Shown piece after piece: positions 9,383 to 11,652 of a stretch of DNA of 11,652 bases. The position numbers were made by a program, and so were the translations under genes. The stretch covers positions 1 through 11,652 of the forward strand of contig JAJDDU010000372.1 of NCBI GenBank assembly GCA_029260155.1, read 5' to 3'. This DNA comes from Phycisphaerae bacterium. Its GTDB lineage: Bacteria > Planctomycetota > Phycisphaerae > UBA1845. Positions within the stretch are counted from its first letter, which is position 1, and every line of letters starts with the position of its first letter. The notes beneath the pieces were generated by a model, which was not told where the DNA came from, made no database searches, and was given only the letters and a program-made list of their open reading frames with translations.

Positions 9383-10834
9383 ATGCCGGAAAGCAGCCCA
9401 TGGACGTACTTCTTCAGCGCCACTTGGCTTGTGCTCTGGGTCTCGCTGGCGTGTATCGCTTCCGTGCACGCCGTATTGAACAAGCGCGTGCCCACGGCCG
9501 CTGCCCTGTGGATGGTCATCTGCTTTTCGCTGCCCGTGGTCGGCCCGTGGTTGTATTGGGCGTTCGGTATCAACCGCATCGAACGGCGTGCGATGCAGCG
9601 TGTTGCAGAACGCGGCAGACCCGAGGTTCTGCCGGACCATGTTCGAGACCACGTTGCGACCGACGAGGAAAAACACCTGATCGGTCCGCTCGTCGCTCTA
9701 CGAAACGTAGCCGACGAGGTAACGCGACTTCCCCTCCTGGCCGGCAATACACTCACGGCCCTGCACAACGGCGAAAACGCGTACCCCGAGATGCTCGCAG
9801 CCATCGCCGGCGCCGAGCACACGGTCACACTGACGAGCTACATCTTCGACTGGGACGACGTCGGCAGAGACTTCGCCAATGCGCTGCGAGATGCCGCCAA
9901 GCGTGGCGTTCGCGTTCATGTTCTCTTGGACGGCATTGGCGCGGTAAAGGCGTTCTCTCGCATGGGCCGATTTCTGATCGACGCGGGGGCGGAAGTGTCG
10001 GCCTTCTTCCCTCTGCGCTTTCCTTTTGGCCGCTTGCGACTGAATCTGCGCAATCACCGTAAGATCCTAGTGGTCGACGGGCGCATCGGCTTTACCGGTG
10101 GAATGAACATCTCCCAGCGTTATGTCCTGACGCGAACGCGCCGCGGAGAATCCGAAGACCTCCATTTCAAAATAACCGGGCCCGTTGTGGCTGAGTTGCA
10201 GAACACGTTCGTCGAAGACTGGTTTCTGGCCACGAACCATGCGCTTTCGGGCGATGGGTACTTTCCGCGACTCGATCGTACCGGACCGGCCCTCTGCCGC
10301 GGGATCGACAGCGGACCCGACCACGACTTCGAAAACATCCACTGGGTGATGCAGGGCGCCTTCGCAGCCGCCCAACACACGGTGCGCGTGGTCTCGCCCT
10401 ACTTTGTCCCCACGCAAGCCTTGCTCAGCGCCATGTCCATGTCGGCGATGCGGGGCGTTCAGGTCACGCTGATGCTGCCGTCGTTTGTCGATCTTCCCTA
10501 CATGCGCTGGGCGGCGAATGACTACTTGCGGCAAATCCTCGAGCACAACATCAACGTCTACTATCGCTCGCCGCCGTTCGTGCATACAAAGCTCATCATC
10601 GTCGACGACCGCTGGATTCTGCTCGGGTCAGCCAACCTCGATCGACGCAGCTTTCGCCTGAACTTCGAGTTCAACATCGAAGCGTACGATCCGCGTTTGG
10701 CGACTGATCTTGCGCGGTGGTTGGACGGGCTGATGGCGAAGAGTGAACGCGTGACGCTGGAACGGATCAATGCCCGCCCACCGCTGAAACGCTTCGGCGA
10801 CGGGTGTGTCAAGCTACTGTCACCCTACTTGTAG
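9383..10834 (+). CDS. cls: Cardiolipin synthase (phospholipase D superfamily)
   Basis: A complete 483-residue protein, the normal size for bacterial Cls. Two N-terminal transmembrane helices (about 9-30 and 39-61) anchor it in the membrane, followed by two phospholipase D domains. The first HKD motif is NHRKILVVD (H225, K227, D232) with GFTGGMNI after it; the second is HTKLIIVDD (H401, K403, D408) followed by LGSANLDRRSF. The ending PYL is close to the short hydrophobic C-terminus typical of the family. The enzyme joins two phosphatidylglycerols (or a related pair) into cardiolipin at the inner membrane. All catalytic residues are intact. The start lies four bases after the acetyltransferase stop, suggesting translational coupling. 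The 3' end converges with lexA with only 14 bases between. Confidence 0.95.
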   Translation: MPESSPWTYFFSATWLVLWVSLACIASVHAVLNKRVPTAAALWMVICFSLPVVGPWLYWAFGINRIERRAMQRVAERGRPEVLPDHVRDHVATDEEKHLIGPLVALRNVADEVTRLPLLAGNTLTALHNGENAYPEMLAAIAGAEHTVTLTSYIFDWDDVGRDFANALRDAAKRGVRVHVLLDGIGAVKAFSRMGRFLIDAGAEVSAFFPLRFPFGRLRLNLRNHRKILVVDGRIGFTGGMNISQRYVLTRTRRGESEDLHFKITGPVVAELQNTFVEDWFLATNHALSGDGYFPRLDRTGPALCRGIDSGPDHDFENIHWVMQGAFAAAQHTVRVVSPYFVPTQALLSAMSMSAMRGVQVTLMLPSFVDLPYMRWAANDYLRQILEHNINVYYRSPPFVHTKLIIVDDRWILLGSANLDRRSFRLNFEFNIEAYDPRLATDLARWLDGLMAKSERVTLERINARPPLKRFGDGCVKLLSPYL

Positions 10835-10848
10835 CGTGGCAGAGATTC

Positions 10849-11484
10849 TCAGTAAGATCGCACGACGCCTATGACGACGCCTTGGACTTGCACGTCCTTG
10901 GCGTCGACGGAAATTGGTTCGAAATCGGGGTTGGCCGGCTGAAGACGCACCCGGCGGCCTTCGCGGTAGAATCGCTTGAGGGTGGCCTCCCCGTCGCGGA
11001 GCAAGGCGACGACGGTGTCGCCGTCGCGAATCTCCTTGCGGTCCTCAACGACGACGTAGTCCCCGTCGCGGATCTGTTCGTCTATCATGCTTTCGCCCTG
11101 AACCTGGAGGACAAATCGCCGATGGCGACTCTGGAAGAGCTCTTCCAGGTCGAGCGATTCGGGTGCCTCGATGGCCTCGACGGGGTGGCCGGCCGCGATC
11201 CTGCCGGCGAGCGGAATCAACGTCGGACGCTCATCCGGGAACTGCGCCTTCGAGGTCAATGCCAAAGAGCGTGCCTTGTGCGCAGCACGACGCAACAGCC
11301 CTTTGGCGACGAGGGCCTCGACGTGCTCGAACACGGTGACCTTGGTGACGCCTCGCGCGTCGGCCAGTTCCTGCATCGTCGGGGAATAGCCGTGGGTCCG
11401 CTGGTAGTCGCGGATGCACGTCAGGAGTTCCAACTGCGTTGGCGTGAGGCGACGCCCCGCCGAGGAGGCCTTCTTCTTGGACAT
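10849..11484 (-). CDS. lexA: SOS repressor LexA
   Basis: A 211-residue LexA from the ATG at 11484. The N-terminal winged helix-turn-helix (about 13-75) contains LTPTQLELLTCIRDYQRTHGYSPTMQELA and VTKVTVFEHVEALVAKGLL. The self-cleavage site is A93-G94 in LAGRIAAGHP, and the catalytic dyad is S132 in GESM and K170 in ATLKRF. It represses DNA-damage genes until RecA filaments stimulate its autocleavage. The start is chosen because GGAG lies seven bases upstream; a TTG 21 bases further up (11505) would place this site inside the gene. No canonical SOS box (E. coli CTGT-N8-ACAG or Gram-positive GAAC-N4-GTTC type) is visible just upstream, so the operator may be of a lineage-specific kind or further upstream. 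Confidence 0.96.
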   Translation of the reverse strand: MSKKKASSAGRRLTPTQLELLTCIRDYQRTHGYSPTMQELADARGVTKVTVFEHVEALVAKGLLRRAAHKARSLALTSKAQFPDERPTLIPLAGRIAAGHPVEAIEAPESLDLEELFQSRHRRFVLQVQGESMIDEQIRDGDYVVVEDRKEIRDGDTVVALLRDGEATLKRFYREGRRVRLQPANPDFEPISVDAKDVQVQGVVIGVVRSY

Positions 11485-11652
11485 TAATACTCTCCGTGAA
11501 TTCAATCAGCGCCGTAGGGCCGATGGCCACCAACGGCAAATCGCCGGAAGCGGCTGCGCGACGCAAGGCCTGTGCAAACTCAGCCAGGGCGCTGCGGCAG
11601 CGGCGGACCAACTCGATTCCCAGCGCCCACCCACCGCACTCGCCGCGACCGG
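11485..11652 (-). CDS. Possible 3' end of an unknown gene upstream of lexA
   Basis: The minus strand is open in one frame from the right edge through this stretch. It gives a globular-looking segment that includes WALGIELVRRCRSALAEFAQ and ends in LIEFTESIN just before lexA. By hand count the codon positions are about 66/59/71% GC, mildly coding-like. The frame does not stop at lexA: it continues out of register inside lexA to a stop at 11231, where the translation becomes Arg- and His-rich and looks like a shadow. Either the true gene ends here through a frameshift, it overlaps lexA by about 250 bases, or the frame is chance. No family recognised. Confidence 0.3.

Noticed and set aside
10835..10848. 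Bidirectional terminator between cls and lexA
   Set aside because: Only 14 bases separate the two stops and no hairpin with a T tract is visible.
10804..11487. 227-residue plus-strand open frame opposite lexA
   Set aside because: Shadow of LexA, whose catalytic and DNA-binding motifs are unmistakable on the minus strand.
11523..11652. Plus-strand frame from ATG 11523 to the right edge, divergent from lexA
   Set aside because: Its third positions coincide with those of the minus-strand frame, so GC bias does not separate them, but the product is Ala/Arg/Pro/Ser-rich with almost no hydrophobic core residues.

Overview
The window comes from a GC-rich bacterium, most likely a member of the Planctomycetota. 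This is inferred from a large transmembrane Ser/Thr kinase with a GGQGVVYRA-type glycine loop and a C-terminal module of a type I associate with that phylum, and from weak or absent Shine-Dalgarno sequences at several starts. No rRNA, tRNA, CRISPR array, insertion sequence or phage gene was recognised. The gene content is mostly core and regulatory rather than mobile.

Left part (1-3503), minus strand: a prkA-type AAA+ kinase gene is followed by the 5' 60% or so of a DUF444 (YeaH/YhbH) gene that runs off the left edge. This is the conserved PrkA-DUF444 stress/sporulation-associated module; its usual third partner, SpoVR/YcgB, would lie outside the window if present. Upstream of prkA are 589 bases without a credible gene, holding a good Shine-Dalgarno sequence and a plausible sigma70-like promoter.

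Middle part (3504-6742), plus strand: a small stand-alone HPt phosphotransfer protein, then a roughly 881-residue membrane Ser/Thr protein kinase with a cytoplasmic kinase domain, one transmembrane helix and a large uncharacterised extracytoplasmic C-terminal region. The gap after it (6743-6996) carries a minus-strand stretch with coding-like composition that looks like a frameshifted gene remnant.

Right part (6997-10834), plus strand: tgt (tRNA-guanine transglycosylase) and yajC (SecDF-associated protein) are 9 bases apart. A GNAT acetyltransferase and a cardiolipin synthase, 4 bases apart, follow. secD/secF do not follow yajC.

Right end (10849-11652), minus strand: a complete lexA repressor gene converges on the cardiolipin synthase gene. 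Upstream of it is an open frame entering from the right edge that may be the end of a neighbouring gene. A 17-base exact direct repeat occurs in two intergenic gaps 7.7 kb apart. I did not find a clearly new defence or biosynthetic system. The least explained items are the kinase sensor region, the antisense remnant and the dispersed repeat.
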